Below, one piece after another: positions 7,227-18,174 of a stretch of DNA of 64,000 nucleotides; within the stretch, counting starts at the first letter, position 1; each line of letters begins with the position of its first letter. The stretch spans positions 434,001-498,000 of the forward strand of contig NZ_LOFH01000002.1 in the NCBI RefSeq assembly GCF_001469215.1, given 5' to 3'. The DNA is from Pseudoalteromonas sp. H105. Lineage in GTDB: Bacteria; Pseudomonadota; Gammaproteobacteria; Enterobacterales; Alteromonadaceae. A model generated the notes under the pieces. The model did not search any database, had not been told where the DNA came from, and was given only the letters and a program-made list of their open reading frames with translations. Both the position numbers and the translations under genes were made by a program.

Positions 7227-8438
7227 ATGCTTGTTGCTTTGGTCGATACATTAAAACAATTACGATATCAAATTGCTCATCTCGAAGATAATACGCTGCA
7301 ATCAGAATACCCAGAACTTAACTCCTTTATACAGAAGATTGGCTTGACTGTGGCTGAATCAAAAGATGATCTGGTATTTTTATATCAATTTTTATATGTA
7401 TACGGCCGAAAATCTGAAGCTACTTATAATCGGTTTCGTAATGAGCTTGAACGATTTTATTTATGGTCTTGGCTTGTGGCAGAAAAGTCAGTTTTCGAAT
7501 TAAAGCGTGAAGATATTGAAGGTTATGTGGATTTTATGGTTGAACCCGATTCAGCCTGGGCAACTACCTCAGTACAATGGCGTTATAAAGATGAGCAAGG
7601 AATACGGAGACTGAATGAAAATTGGCGCCCTTTTATGCGCAAGGAATCAATTGCGAGCCAACAAACATTAGCGGCTATGTTTACTGCACTGAACGTATTT
7701 TATAAATTTGCAATTTTAGAAGAAAAAACATTTGCGAACTTTGTTCCTGTTGTTAAAAAGAATAGTCCATATTTGGTTGTTCAATCGCAGATTAAAATAC
7801 CAGACACATTAAGTGATATACAATGGGAATATGTTTTTGGTGTTACCCGCGATAAATGTGAACAACAACCTGACTTTGAAAGAAATCTTTTTACTTTGGC
7901 CTGTTTAAAAGGTTTATATCTACGTATTTCAGAATTATCAGAGCGCCCACAGTGGTCACCGGTAATGTCACACTTTTGGCAAGATAACGACGGCTTTTGG
8001 TTTTTGCGAATAATGGGCAAAGGTAATAAATTGAGAGACGTTACTTTAAGTGAAGATTTTATAGAATACTTAAAACGATATAGGTTATACAGAGGGTTAA
8101 CTGCCCTGCCCCGTGTTGATGAATCAGATCCACTAGTTCATAAAATTCGCGGTCAAGGTGGCATGACTGTTCGCCAAATTAGAAGACTCGTTCAACAAAG
8201 TTTTGATATTGCAAAGCAATCGTTATTAGACGATGGTTTTACGGATGATGCAGAACAATTAGAATCGGCAACTGCACATTGGTTACGTCATACTGGCGCT
8301 ACCCATGATGCACAAACGAGACCGTTAAAACATTTATCTGAAGATTTGGGTCATGCGAAAATAGCGACGACAGATCAAATATATATTCAAACGAATATAA
8401 AAGAGCGCGCGAAATCTGGAATAAAAAGGAAAATTTGA
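7227..8438 (+). CDS. Tyrosine recombinase (phage integrase family)
   Basis: This 403-residue protein has a SAM-like core-binding domain (about 50-175) and a C-terminal catalytic domain with all expected residues: Arg in LYLRISELSE, Lys in GKGNKLR, HxxR in HWLRHTGAT, His in LGHAKIATT and Tyr in QIYIQ. It does not look like XerC or XerD (about 300 residues), which would be encoded elsewhere. It lies 0.8 kb from the dif-like site but outside the prophage boundary, and no element that it would mobilise is visible. Its stop codon overlaps the antiporter start (TGATG), suggesting co-transcription. Its role is unknown. Confidence 0.85.
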   Translation: MLVALVDTLKQLRYQIAHLEDNTLQSEYPELNSFIQKIGLTVAESKDDLVFLYQFLYVYGRKSEATYNRFRNELERFYLWSWLVAEKSVFELKREDIEGYVDFMVEPDSAWATTSVQWRYKDEQGIRRLNENWRPFMRKESIASQQTLAAMFTALNVFYKFAILEEKTFANFVPVVKKNSPYLVVQSQIKIPDTLSDIQWEYVFGVTRDKCEQQPDFERNLFTLACLKGLYLRISELSERPQWSPVMSHFWQDNDGFWFLRIMGKGNKLRDVTLSEDFIEYLKRYRLYRGLTALPRVDESDPLVHKIRGQGGMTVRQIRRLVQQSFDIAKQSLLDDGFTDDAEQLESATAHWLRHTGATHDAQTRPLKHLSEDLGHAKIATTDQIYIQTNIKERAKSGIKRKI

Positions 8439-9640
8439 TGGAGTACTTTGTATTAGCAAGTGTTGGCTTAGCTTTTTTGGTCTATTCAATTTCTATCAGA
8501 CAGCTGGAAGTAGTTGAAGTAACCGGCCCGATGTTTTTTGTTTTAATAGGGATGCTGATTGCTTTTTTTATCCCTGACACTTCTGGAGATGCAAAATACT
8601 TTAGTGCTGATCTTAATAAGCTATTACCCTTAATAGAATTAACCTTGAGCATATTTTTATTTACTGATGCGGCAAAAACTAAACTTTCGGTTTTAAAGCA
8701 TAGTTTTCAATACCCTAGCCTATTATTATTTTTAGCATTGCCGCTCACATTGTTTTCAGGAATTGCGGTTGCGAGCTTTATGTTTACAGAGCTAACATTA
8801 GTGCAAGCAGCGTTGGTTGCAATTATTTTAACCCCCACAGATGCGGCATTAAGCAAAGGCATTCTAAATAGTAAGCATGTACCAGAAAAAATACGTGAAG
8901 GGATAAATACTGAAAGTGGTTTAAATGATGGTTTATGTGTTCCAGTTTTTTTACTTTTAATGTTGCTGGCGCAAGAGCCTACAACATCGATTTCAATTTC
9001 ATCGGTGGCAGAAGTTTTTGCGCGTGAACTTGGTATAGCAATAATTATTGCTATAACTGCCATGGGCGTTTTTATACCTATGATAAAGTTTGCGATGCAA
9101 CGTCATTATTTTTCAAATAATACCAGTCCGTTTTTAGTTATAGGTATGGTAATAACAATTTTTTCAATTGCGCAAAGTGTTCACAGTAGCGGGTTTATTG
9201 CTGTATTTGTGGCGGGTTTAATTTTTGATAGATTTACAGAGGTAGGCCTAAGAGAAAAGCTTGTTGAAGACAGCGAACATATTGCGGACTTCATCGGTTT
9301 GCTAATTTGGTGCTTATTTGGTTTTGTGTGTAGTTATCTAGTTTTTCCAAATTTAAATTGGCAAGTTGCTCTTTTTGCAATGTTGAGTGTAACCATTTTA
9401 CGAATTATACCGGTGATGCTAAGTTTACAATTTACCAAGTTAAAAATAAAAGAGCGGTTTACTTTTGCTTGGTTTGGCCCGCGAGGTTTAGCGTCGATCG
9501 TTTTTACGATGATGGTGATTGATACACAAATTGAAAATAAGTTTCAGGTTGCTACTATTGCGATGACAACTATTTTATTGAGTGTGTTTATTCATGGTAT
9601 GAGCACTAAACCAATTGCTGACAGCTATTCTAATAAATAA
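8438..9640 (+). CDS. Na+(K+)/H+ antiporter, CPA1/NhaP type
   Basis: The 400-residue integral membrane protein has about 11-13 hydrophobic segments. It also carries the CPA-type motifs ILTPTDAALSKGIL (about 130-143) and ESGLNDGLCVP (about 160-171); the ND pair is typical of electroneutral CPA1/NhaP exchangers. It would exchange Na+ or K+ for protons at the inner membrane. ATG at 8438 overlaps the recombinase stop codon, and GGA lies 9 nt upstream. There is no C-terminal regulatory domain. A bidirectional terminator follows. Confidence 0.88.
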   Translation: MEYFVLASVGLAFLVYSISIRQLEVVEVTGPMFFVLIGMLIAFFIPDTSGDAKYFSADLNKLLPLIELTLSIFLFTDAAKTKLSVLKHSFQYPSLLLFLALPLTLFSGIAVASFMFTELTLVQAALVAIILTPTDAALSKGILNSKHVPEKIREGINTESGLNDGLCVPVFLLLMLLAQEPTTSISISSVAEVFARELGIAIIIAITAMGVFIPMIKFAMQRHYFSNNTSPFLVIGMVITIFSIAQSVHSSGFIAVFVAGLIFDRFTEVGLREKLVEDSEHIADFIGLLIWCLFGFVCSYLVFPNLNWQVALFAMLSVTILRIIPVMLSLQFTKLKIKERFTFAWFGPRGLASIVFTMMVIDTQIENKFQVATIAMTTILLSVFIHGMSTKPIADSYSNK

Positions 9641-9644
9641 AATT

Positions 9645-9675
9645 AAAAGGCGATAAGTAAACCTTATCGCCTTTT
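9645..9675. terminator. Bidirectional terminator
   Basis: AAAAGGCGATAAG (9645-9657) pairs with CTTATCGCCTTTT (9663-9675), a 13-bp stem with A/T tails on both sides. It sits between the convergent antiporter and YdiJ-like genes. Confidence 0.9.
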
Positions 9676-9689
9676 AAAATTAATAATAT

Positions 9690-12600
9690 TTAAAGTATTT
9701 TGGCAAGTAACTCAATGGGGTGCTTGGGTTTAAATTTTTCGTAGCGCTTTACCTGACTACGACATGAAAAACCAGTTGCCAGTAATTGCTCCGGCTTATG
9801 TTTATTTACAACACCCTGCCAACTCATATTATATAGAGCACGTGAGTTTTCTTGATTTTGTACTTCGTGACCATACGTGCCGGCCATTCCGCAACAACCC
9901 GTTGCGGTTGTATTTAATTTCAAACCTAGATCAGAAAAAATGGTTTGCCATACAGTTGCTGCACTTGGCATTGCCGTTGTTTCAGTACAATGACTTAACA
10001 GTGTGAAACTAGTTTCATTTTTTATTTGATCAGCAAATGGTTTGAATGATTCTTTAGCCAGCCATTCATGATCCAGTGCTACCTCAAAGTCACCTCTATC
10101 ATCTCCCAAAATAGAGTTATACTCATCTCGGTAACACATTACTAATGAGGCATCTAAACCGACAAGAGGCGCATTAATTTCTGAAAGTGAATTTAAAAAT
10201 TGCGCTGCATTTTTTGCGGTTGTTTTAAACTCATTTAAAAAACCTTTAACGTGTTGCGGTTTTCCATTAGGTTTAAACGGTAACAAAATAGGTTTTTTAC
10301 CAAGCGCAGTAATCACTTTTATAAAGCTTTCGACTAGCTCAGCTTCGTAAAAACTCGTGAATGGATCTTGTACAATTAATACATACTCATTTTGTTGTTC
10401 TGCACTAAGCGTTGATAATTTATCAAAATTAAATCTATGTTCTTTGTTAATCCGTTTGTCTAAACGAGGTGAGCTTAAAGTGGGTGTATCAACATACCCG
10501 ACAGTTTTTTCAATTAACTTTGATACAATTTTAGTATTCACAATCGGATTTATTACACTTGAAAACTTAGCCATAACTGGTGCGCTATTTTCAATATTTC
10601 CAACCAAATAATCTTTTAATGGACGGGCGTAATAACTATGATAATAATTTAAAAAACGCGATCTAAAAGTGGGCACATCTACCTTTATCGGGCAAGCTGT
10701 TGTACATGCTTTACAGGCTAGGCATTCATCCATTGACTCTTTTACTTCATGAGAAAAGTCATACACACCTTTGCTTTTATCTCGGCTGTGTTGATAGCGT
10801 TCCCACCAAGTAATAACTTCTCCTTGGTTAAGCTGCTTTTCGACTTCAAGTAAATCAATATTTTTAGATTCTTGCAAACGTAACCATTCACGCATAAGAC
10901 CCGCACGGCCTTTTGGTGAGTAACGGCGATCACCCGTTACTTTATATGAAGGGCACATTGGTGAGTTTTGATCATAATTAAAGCAAATACCGTTACCGTT
11001 ACAGGTCATTGCATTGTTAAAACTGGTTTTAACGTCAATAGAGATTTGCTTATCAAACCAAGATCTTTTTTGACCATCAACACTTACAAGTGAGTCTTCA
11101 CTTTCTATGGGAGTGCATATTTTACCGGGGTTTATTCTGTTTCGTGGGTCAAAAGCAGACTTTATAATACGCAATTGATTAAATAAGTGTTCGCCAAAAA
11201 ACTCGGGGCCGTATTCACTCCGATAGCCTTTACCATGCTCTCCCCACATTAGGCCACCGTATTTAGCTGTAAGTTTTACGACCTCATCGGAGATCACACG
11301 TAAAAGTTTTTCTTGCTCTGGATCACACATATCAAGTGCGGGTCTAACGTGTAGAACCCCAGCATCAACATGGCCAAACATACCATATTGTAAATTATGG
11401 CTATCAAGCAAAGCCCTAAACTCAACGATAAAATCAGCTAAGTTCTCTGGTGGTACCGCTGTATCTTCAGCAAAGGCTAATGGTTTTTGCGAACCTTTAA
11501 CATTACCAAGCAAGCCAACTGACTTTTTACGCATGCCGTAAATTTTTAAAATATCGGATTTATCACTGGTCAGTTGGTATCCAATAACACCATTTTTTTG
11601 ATGTTGAACACATTCATCCAATAAACGACACAAGGTGTCTACTTTATCTTTGATATCTTCAGGTGAAACGGCATTAAACTCAACCATGTTGAGCCCTTGC
11701 ATATCTTTATTTTCAACATCGGTTATTAAGTCCGATACTGAATGCCATACAATATCTTGACGGGCTAAGTTAAGTACTTTGCTATCTACAGTTTCAACTG
11801 ATGTAGCGCGCGCATCAACTAAAAAAGGTGAATGGCGAAGTGCTGAATCAAAACTATCGTATTTTATATTGATTAGCGTTTTAAATTCAGCAATAGGTGT
11901 AATGTTTAATTTAGCTTCAGTAACTATGCCAAGAGAGCCTTCTGAACCTGTTATTAAACGGCTCATGTCAAATGTAAGTAAGTCATCACTTAGGACATGT
12001 TCTAGGTCATAGCCAGTTAAAAATCGATTAAGGCGAGGAAACTTATCTAATATTGCGTCGCGATTATTTAAAGCTACATCAAGTACCGTTGAGTATAAAT
12101 TACCAATAACAGTGTCTTGCTCAGCAATCAGTTGAGCTTTATCAATATCAATAGGCGTGGTCGACATTTTAGTACCATCAACTAAATACGTTGTTAACCC
12201 TAAAACATGATCGCCGGTTTTACCGTATACAAGTGAGCCTTGGCCTGAAGCATCTGTATTAACCATGCCGCCAATTGTTGCTCGATTACTTGTTGATAAG
12301 TCTGGTGCAAAAAAGAAACCATAAGGTCGTAAAAAGTCATTTAACTGATCTTTAATAACACCGGTTTGCACGCGTACCCAACCTTCTTCGGCATTTATTT
12401 CTAATATCTCACGCATATAACGTGATAAATCGATAACAATTCCAGGCGTTAATGACTGCCCGTTTGTGCCTGTACCACCACCGCGCGGACCAAAAGTTAA
12501 CGATAAATAGGGATCATGTGATGCGGTTTGTAGCGCTATTTGAATATCTTTTTCAGTTTTTGGAAAAATAATACCTTGCGGTATTTGTTGGTAGATACTG

Positions 12601-12734
12601 TTATCGGTAGCGGCCGTTAAACGCGAAGCATAACTGGCATCCGTATCACCAGTGAATCCTTGCTTAGTTATTGTTTTTAGGTAAGTTGCGACTAAATCAG
12701 TCGCGGCATCTTGTTGACTTATAGTTGCTATCAT
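9690..12734 (-). CDS. ydiJ: YdiJ-like FAD/Fe-S D-2-hydroxyacid dehydrogenase
   Basis: This 1014-residue protein fuses an FAD-binding type 4 domain (about 45-200, PRGGGTGTNGQSL), an FAD-linked oxidase C-terminal domain (about 230-545), iron-sulfur cysteine clusters (CNGNGICFNYDQNSPMCPS near 580 and CLACKACTTACP near 665) and CCG-type cysteine motifs at the C-terminus (TGCCGMAGTYGHE). This arrangement matches E. coli YdiJ, a D-2-hydroxyglutarate/D-lactate-type dehydrogenase that passes electrons to the respiratory chain. It is a single gene between two terminators or promoters. The exact substrate cannot be read from the sequence. Confidence 0.88.
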   Translation of the reverse strand: MIATISQQDAATDLVATYLKTITKQGFTGDTDASYASRLTAATDNSIYQQIPQGIIFPKTEKDIQIALQTASHDPYLSLTFGPRGGGTGTNGQSLTPGIVIDLSRYMREILEINAEEGWVRVQTGVIKDQLNDFLRPYGFFFAPDLSTSNRATIGGMVNTDASGQGSLVYGKTGDHVLGLTTYLVDGTKMSTTPIDIDKAQLIAEQDTVIGNLYSTVLDVALNNRDAILDKFPRLNRFLTGYDLEHVLSDDLLTFDMSRLITGSEGSLGIVTEAKLNITPIAEFKTLINIKYDSFDSALRHSPFLVDARATSVETVDSKVLNLARQDIVWHSVSDLITDVENKDMQGLNMVEFNAVSPEDIKDKVDTLCRLLDECVQHQKNGVIGYQLTSDKSDILKIYGMRKKSVGLLGNVKGSQKPLAFAEDTAVPPENLADFIVEFRALLDSHNLQYGMFGHVDAGVLHVRPALDMCDPEQEKLLRVISDEVVKLTAKYGGLMWGEHGKGYRSEYGPEFFGEHLFNQLRIIKSAFDPRNRINPGKICTPIESEDSLVSVDGQKRSWFDKQISIDVKTSFNNAMTCNGNGICFNYDQNSPMCPSYKVTGDRRYSPKGRAGLMREWLRLQESKNIDLLEVEKQLNQGEVITWWERYQHSRDKSKGVYDFSHEVKESMDECLACKACTTACPIKVDVPTFRSRFLNYYHSYYARPLKDYLVGNIENSAPVMAKFSSVINPIVNTKIVSKLIEKTVGYVDTPTLSSPRLDKRINKEHRFNFDKLSTLSAEQQNEYVLIVQDPFTSFYEAELVESFIKVITALGKKPILLPFKPNGKPQHVKGFLNEFKTTAKNAAQFLNSLSEINAPLVGLDASLVMCYRDEYNSILGDDRGDFEVALDHEWLAKESFKPFADQIKNETSFTLLSHCTETTAMPSAATVWQTIFSDLGLKLNTTATGCCGMAGTYGHEVQNQENSRALYNMSWQGVVNKHKPEQLLATGFSCRSQVKRYEKFKPKHPIELLAKIL

Positions 12735-12878
12735 GACGGTGATAAATTAAGACATTTGTTTAATTATATCATGCTAACATTCAAAATAAGTTGAAGATTT
12801 TACAGTTTGTAACACTCTTTTTATCGTATTTGGATAGTGTTTTATTATACTGGTTATAATGATAATTTGGAGGTTACG

Positions 12879-13088
12879 ATGAAAAAGTGTTTTTTAATAA
12901 TTATTGGTAGTCTCTTTATGATTTTGGGACTAATTTTTGCGGTTGTGCCAGGTCCTTCTTTGATATTTTTTATTGCTGGGTTATTTTGTTTTTCGTTTTA
13001 CTACCCTAAAGCCCGTCATTACTTGGGCTTATGTCAAAAGGCGTTATCTAAGTCTTGCGCTTTTTTAGACAAAAAATTTGCTAAATAA
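12879..13088 (+). CDS. PGPGW-type small membrane protein
   Basis: ATG at 12879 is preceded by an excellent GGAGG site, so the product is 69 residues. Two hydrophobic segments flank the VVPGPSLIFFIAGLFCF motif, characteristic of the PGPGW family of putative transmembrane proteins. A basic tail follows. Function unknown. Confidence 0.75.
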   Translation: MKKCFLIIIGSLFMILGLIFAVVPGPSLIFFIAGLFCFSFYYPKARHYLGLCQKALSKSCAFLDKKFAK

Positions 13089-13104
13089 TGTAAATACTAT
13101 GAAT

Positions 13105-13134
13105 AAAAATGCCAGCGTAAACGCTGGCATTTTT
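13105..13134. terminator. Bidirectional terminator
   Basis: AAAAATGCCAGCG (13105-13117) pairs with CGCTGGCATTTTT (13122-13134) around TAAA. It separates the convergent PGPGW gene and ppsA. Confidence 0.92.
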
Positions 13135-13146
13135 AATAGTAAGTAA

Positions 13147-15525
13147 TTATTTACTTTCTAATTTTTTAGCAAGGTATAACCAAGTTTCAAGTACTGTATC
13201 CGGGTTAAGTGAAACAGAGTCTATGCCCTGCTCTACTAACCAAGCTGCAAAGTCTTCATGATCTGAAGGGCCTTGGCCACAAATACCTACATACTTGCCT
13301 TTTGCTTTTGCTGTTTGAATAGCCATTGATAATAGCTTTTTAATGGCTGGATTACGTTCATCAAATAAATGAGCAATCAAACCAGAATCACGGTCAAGAC
13401 CTAGTGTTAACTGTGTTAAGTCATTTGAACCGATTGAAAAGCCATCAAAGTATTCTAAAAACTCTTCAGCTAATAAAGCATTTGAAGGAAGCTCACACAT
13501 CATGATTACTTTTAAGCCATTTTCGCCACGTTTAAGGCCATGCTCTTCAAGTAGTTCAATGACACGTTTACCCTCTTCAAGTGTACGTACAAATGGTATC
13601 ATGATCTCAATGTTGGTCATATCCATCTGATTACGAACACGTTTTATAGCTTCACATTCGAGTGCAAAACAGTCACGGAAATCTTCCGAAATGTAGCGAG
13701 CAGCTCCACGGAAACCGATCATTGGATTTTCTTCTTCCGGTTCGTATTGCTGACCACCGACTAAGTTAGCATATTCGTTTGATTTAAAATCAGACATACG
13801 AACGATTACGCGCTCAGGTGCAAATGCACAACCTAGTGTAGAAATACCTTCAACTAACTTCGAAATATAAAACTCTACTGGCGAATCATAGCCAGCAATC
13901 ATATCAGTGATTTCGTCTTTTAATGCATCAGTTTGAGCATCAAAGTTTAATAGTGCTTTAGGATGAACGCCAATCATGCGATTAATAATAAACTCTACAC
14001 GGGCCAAACCAACACCTGCGTGTGGTAGGCGTGCAAAATCAAATGCACGGTCAGGATTACCCACATTCATCATGATTTTCATTGGTAATTCTGGCATTTT
14101 ATCTACACGTGATGTGAGAATCTCAAAATCCAAAATACCTTCATAGATAAAGCCAGTATCACCTTCAGCGCATGAAACCGTTACTTCTTGACCGGCTTTA
14201 ATTAAGTCAGTTGCATTACCACAACCGACAACAGCTGGAATACCAAGTTCACGCGCAATAATCGCAGCATGGCATGTACGACCACCACGATTAGTAACAA
14301 TCGCTGCAGCACGTTTCATGATAGGTTCCCAATCAGGGTCTGTCATATCAGTAACTAAGATATCGCCAACCTGTACTTGGTCCATTTCGTTTATTGAATT
14401 AAGTACGCGAACAGTACCAGAACCAATTTTGTGACCAATAGCGCGACCTTCAACAACAACGTTGCTCGTGCCGTTTAATTGAAAGCGCTCCATTACGTTT
14501 GCATCTTCGTTAGAACGAACAGTTTCTGGGCGTGCTTGTACAATATATAGTTTGCCGTCGTTACCGTCTTTAGCCCACTCGATGTCCATCGCGCGGCCGT
14601 AGTGTTTTTCGATAATAACAGCTTGCTTCGCTAACTCTTCAACTTCAGCATCGGTAATTGAGAATTTATTTGATAAAACAGAATCTACATCTACAATCTC
14701 AACTTGTTTACCATGCGCTTCATCGGCTGAATAAATCATTTGAATTGCTTTAGAACCAATGTTACGACGCACTACAGAAGGTTTACCTTTTGCAAGCGTT
14801 GGTTTGTGCACATAGAATTCGTCTGGATTGACAGCGCCCTGTACAACCATTTCACCTAAGCCGTAGCTTGAAGTTACAAAGACCACATCTTCAAAACCAG
14901 ACTCAGTATCAATACTAAACATTACGCCTGACGATGATTTATCAGAACGAACCATGCGTTGAATACCAGCAGATAACGCAACGCCTCGATGATCATAGCC
15001 TTGGTGAACACGGTATGAAATTGCGCGGTCATTAAATAATGAAGCAAAAACATGCTTAATGGCGACCATAACTGAGTCAATACCACGAACATTTAGGAAA
15101 GTTTCTTGCTGGCCTGCAAAAGAGGCGTCTGGCATATCTTCGGCAGTTGCAGATGAACGCACTGCAAATGAAACGTCGGCTGCTGCATCACCATGTAATT
15201 GGCTGTATGCTTCGCGGATTGCTTGGTCTAAATTAGGCTGGAATGGTGTGTCGATTATCCATTGACGGATATCAGCACCAACTTTTGCGAGTGTATTTAC
15301 ATCATCTACATCGAGTGTGTCTAGGATGTCATGAATTTTTGCATTGAGTCCTGATTGCTCTAAAAACTCATTAAATGCATCGGCAGTTGTTGCGAAGCCA
15401 CCTGGGACTTGAACACCAGCGTTTGCTAGGTTTGAAATCATTTCACCAAGTGAGGCATTTTTACCACCAACACGTGGAACATCTTGCATACCAAGCTCTT
15501 GATACCAGAGAACGTATTCTTGCAC
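13147..15525 (-). CDS. ppsA: Phosphoenolpyruvate synthase
   Basis: PpsA converts pyruvate, ATP and water to phosphoenolpyruvate, AMP and phosphate in gluconeogenesis. The protein has an N-terminal ATP-binding PPDK domain ([12 protein letters not shown] near the start), the central phosphohistidine domain with [14 protein letters not shown] (catalytic His) and the C-terminal PEP-binding barrel ending in [13 protein letters not shown] at 15525 is chosen (792 residues) because GGAG lies 9 nt upstream and the product then begins like other PpsA proteins; a TTG at 15540 would put the ribosome site inside the frame. The regulator gene ppsR is divergent. Confidence 0.95.
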   Translation of the reverse strand: MQEYVLWYQELGMQDVPRVGGKNASLGEMISNLANAGVQVPGGFATTADAFNEFLEQSGLNAKIHDILDTLDVDDVNTLAKVGADIRQWIIDTPFQPNLDQAIREAYSQLHGDAAADVSFAVRSSATAEDMPDASFAGQQETFLNVRGIDSVMVAIKHVFASLFNDRAISYRVHQGYDHRGVALSAGIQRMVRSDKSSSGVMFSIDTESGFEDVVFVTSSYGLGEMVVQGAVNPDEFYVHKPTLAKGKPSVVRRNIGSKAIQMIYSADEAHGKQVEIVDVDSVLSNKFSITDAEVEELAKQAVIIEKHYGRAMDIEWAKDGNDGKLYIVQARPETVRSNEDANVMERFQLNGTSNVVVEGRAIGHKIGSGTVRVLNSINEMDQVQVGDILVTDMTDPDWEPIMKRAAAIVTNRGGRTCHAAIIARELGIPAVVGCGNATDLIKAGQEVTVSCAEGDTGFIYEGILDFEILTSRVDKMPELPMKIMMNVGNPDRAFDFARLPHAGVGLARVEFIINRMIGVHPKALLNFDAQTDALKDEITDMIAGYDSPVEFYISKLVEGISTLGCAFAPERVIVRMSDFKSNEYANLVGGQQYEPEEENPMIGFRGAARYISEDFRDCFALECEAIKRVRNQMDMTNIEIMIPFVRTLEEGKRVIELLEEHGLKRGENGLKVIMMCELPSNALLAEEFLEYFDGFSIGSNDLTQLTLGLDRDSGLIAHLFDERNPAIKKLLSMAIQTAKAKGKYVGICGQGPSDHEDFAAWLVEQGIDSVSLNPDTVLETWLYLAKKLESK

Positions 15526-15621
15526 GGGATCTTTCTCCAAAAAACAAATTGTAGTATTAACTGTGAGAGTTAAGAAAGAAAACCTTCTAAAAAGGTCACC
15601 TTCATTCTACACTGGCAACAG

Positions 15622-15642
15622 TCCATACGTAAACCGTATGGA
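15622..15642. promoter_or_regulatory. Palindrome in the ppsA-ppsR divergent promoter
   Basis: TCCATACG (15622-15629) and CGTATGGA (15635-15642) form perfect 8-bp arms around a 5-nt loop. It lies about 100 bp upstream of ppsA and 40 bp upstream of ppsR, a sensible position for an operator controlling one or both genes. Confidence 0.5.
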
Positions 15643-15679
15643 GCCCCAATTTACGTGAATAGGTAATAAAAAGGTTAAT

Positions 15680-16489
15680 ATGAGAACTGCATTTTATATT
15701 TCTGATGGCACTGCCATCACATCTGAGGTATTTGGCCATGCGACATTGTCGCTATTCCCGGTCGAATTTAATCACAAAACTATTCCATTTGTTGAAACAG
15801 AGGCTAAAGCCCGTGAAGTAAAAGAACTCATAAACAGGACGGCGCAGCGTGATGGTGAACAGCCTTTTGTTTTTTATACCTTTGTTAATCATGAACTAAG
15901 TGGAATTATTAGCTCATCTTGCGCTGTGTGTTACGATTTCCTATCTACCTATAGCGAAAAAATACAAGAAGAATTGGAAGTTGCACCAGTGCCAAAAATC
16001 CATAGAACGCACTCAATGCATGAAAAAAGTTACGATTTTCGAATCGATGCTGTTAATTACTCATTAACTAATGATGATGGTGCTAATATTAAAAACTACG
16101 CTGAGGCTGATATCATATTGGTTGGCGTTAGCCGAAGTGGTAAAACACCGACTAGTTTATATCTCGCTTTACAATACGGGATAAAAGCAGCGAACTACCC
16201 ACTTACCGAGGACGATTTAGAAAGCGGTAAACTGCCTGAGTGTTTATTGCCTTACAAACATAAACTTTTTGGCTTAACAATTGACCCCGTAAGGCTTGCT
16301 GACATTAGGCAAAGACGAATGGCTAACTCAAAATATGCGTCACTAAAACAATGTCGTATCGAAGTTTGCGAAGTTGAAATGTTGTATAAAAAATTCAAAC
16401 TATCTTATTTGAATTCTACAAATCATTCTGTTGAAGAAATATCTGCAAAAATCATTTCAGATACTAATCTTGAGAGACGTAAGTACTAA
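15680..16489 (+). CDS. ppsR: PEP synthase regulatory kinase/pyrophosphorylase
   Basis: The 269-residue protein belongs to the DUF299/PSRP family, bifunctional enzymes that inactivate PpsA by ADP-dependent threonine phosphorylation and reactivate it by phosphate-dependent pyrophosphorylysis. The family P-loop GVSRSGKT is at residues 149-156, and the N-terminus (MRTAFYISDGTAITSE) is typical. It lies divergent to ppsA, its expected target, as in many gammaproteobacteria. AAGG lies upstream of the ATG. Confidence 0.95.
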   Translation: MRTAFYISDGTAITSEVFGHATLSLFPVEFNHKTIPFVETEAKAREVKELINRTAQRDGEQPFVFYTFVNHELSGIISSSCAVCYDFLSTYSEKIQEELEVAPVPKIHRTHSMHEKSYDFRIDAVNYSLTNDDGANIKNYAEADIILVGVSRSGKTPTSLYLALQYGIKAANYPLTEDDLESGKLPECLLPYKHKLFGLTIDPVRLADIRQRRMANSKYASLKQCRIEVCEVEMLYKKFKLSYLNSTNHSVEEISAKIISDTNLERRKY

Positions 16490-16507
16490 CTTTAGAAAAA
16501 ATAATAT

Positions 16508-16537
16508 AAAAAAAGCCACTCTATAGTGGCTTTTTTT
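16508..16537. terminator. Bidirectional terminator between ppsR and aroG
   Basis: AAAAAAAGCCACT (16508-16520) pairs with AGTGGCTTTTTTT (16525-16537) around CTAT. It serves the two convergent genes. Confidence 0.92.
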
Positions 16538-16551
16538 AATACAAACTCATT

Positions 16552-17901
16552 TTATTTTCGAGCATCTTTTAACAAATCAGCGACTAAAAATCCGAGTTCT
16601 AATACTTGGTCAGCATTTAAACGAGGGTCGCATTGTGTACGGTAACGTTGCGCTAAGTCATCATCAGATAAACCATAAGCACCGCCAGTACATTCAGTCA
16701 CATGTTGCCCCGTCATTTCAAGGTGTACACCGCCAGCGTAAGAACCCTCTGATTTATGAACCGCAAAAAACTGGCTGATTTCACGTAAAATATTATCAAA
16801 GCTTCTGGTTTTATACCCTGAAGTTGCCTTCTCGGTATTACCGTGCATTGGGTCTGAGCTCCAAATAACCTTACGGCCTTCTTGTTGAACTCTACGAACA
16901 AGTGCAGGGAGTTTTTCGGGTAATATATCTGCGCCCATGCGTGTAATTAATGTTAAACGCCCTGGTATGTTGTCCGGGTTTAACGCATCGATCAAACGTA
17001 TAAGGTCATCAGGTTCCATTCCAGGACCAACTTTTACACCTATTGGGTTTTTAATTCCTTTAAAGAATTCAATATGGGCATGATCTAACTGGCGTGTGCG
17101 TTCACCAATCCATACAAAATGAGCTGAGCAGTCATACCAATCACCTGACAAATGGTCTCGACGTGTTAATGCCTCTTCGTAACCAAGAAGTAATGCTTCA
17201 TGTGAAGTATACAAAGACGTTTCTTTTAAACTAGGCGCAATAGAAGAGTTGATTCCACATACTTCCATAAACTCAAGTGCATCTTGAATTCGGTCTGCTA
17301 ATTGCTGGTATTTTTCTCTAAGTGGGTTCGCAGCGACAAAGCCCATGTTCCAGCGATTGACCTGATGTAAATCTGCTAGTCCACCTTGCGCGAATGCTCT
17401 TAATAAATTTAATGTTGCTGCACTATGGTGGTAAGCAGTCATTAAACGTTGAGGATCGGGAATACGAGCTTCTTCTGTAAATTCAAAGTTATTTATTATG
17501 TCGCCACGATATGAAGGAAGAGAGACACCATCGATTGTCTCTAAGTCTGCAGAGCGAGGTTTTGCATATTGACCTGCCATCCTTGCTATTTTAACTACAG
17601 GGCATTTTCCGCCATAGGTAAGCACAACGGCCATTTGAAGTAGTGTTTTAAACGTATCGCGAATATTAGCAGCATTAAAGTCACTAAACGATTCTGCACA
17701 ATCACCGCCTTGAAGTAAAAACGCCTTTCCTTCGCACACATCTTCAAGTTGCTTAAATAAACTACGCGTTTCTTCTGCAAAGACTAATGGTGGCGCACTC
17801 TTTAACTGACTTTCTACAGTTTTAAGCGCATCTTGGTTTGGGTACTGTGGTTGCTGGACGATAGGGTGTTCCCTCCAGCTATTTGGATTCCACGACTGCA
17901 T
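16552..17901 (-). CDS. Class II DAHP synthase (3-deoxy-7-phosphoheptulonate synthase)
   Basis: This 449-residue enzyme condenses PEP and erythrose 4-phosphate, the first step of the shikimate pathway. Length and motifs ([12 protein letters not shown] near 80, [49 protein letters not shown]) are those of the plant-type class II family, not of the 350-residue class I AroFGH. GAGGAAAT lies just upstream of the ATG. It sits beside ppsA/ppsR; PEP links the two activities. The upstream 1.3 kb has no gene. Confidence 0.93.
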   Translation of the reverse strand: MQSWNPNSWREHPIVQQPQYPNQDALKTVESQLKSAPPLVFAEETRSLFKQLEDVCEGKAFLLQGGDCAESFSDFNAANIRDTFKTLLQMAVVLTYGGKCPVVKIARMAGQYAKPRSADLETIDGVSLPSYRGDIINNFEFTEEARIPDPQRLMTAYHHSAATLNLLRAFAQGGLADLHQVNRWNMGFVAANPLREKYQQLADRIQDALEFMEVCGINSSIAPSLKETSLYTSHEALLLGYEEALTRRDHLSGDWYDCSAHFVWIGERTRQLDHAHIEFFKGIKNPIGVKVGPGMEPDDLIRLIDALNPDNIPGRLTLITRMGADILPEKLPALVRRVQQEGRKVIWSSDPMHGNTEKATSGYKTRSFDNILREISQFFAVHKSEGSYAGGVHLEMTGQHVTECTGGAYGLSDDDLAQRYRTQCDPRLNADQVLELGFLVADLLKDARK

Positions 17902-18159
17902 AATATTTCCTCATTCCTACTATTACCTGATACAAAGAAATTAACGTATGCAGCCCCCCTGTTCAAGGACTATATTCGCGTATTATCAATTATTTAGTTA
18001 TGACATAAATTAAAAGTCTGTTTTGTACACCAATTTAAATGTGTATTGCGATTTTAAAGCAAAAACAAAACTATTAAGTTATTGATATAAAAGTATTAAG
18101 GAATAAATATAGGCCATTTACAACTCTCGTTATAAAGATGACTGTATAGACTACTAGTA

Positions 18160-18174
18160 AAGAACACATCATAC
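18160..18174 (-). other. Ter-like site (outer, blocks leftward forks)
   Basis: AAGAACACATCATAC is identical over 15 bp to the site at 19083-19097 and is the reverse complement of the site next to tus. Read on the minus strand it is GTATGATGTGTTCTT, which shares the GTATGNTGT core with E. coli TerB. By analogy with TerB the non-permissive face is on the right, toward the origin. Confidence 0.75.
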
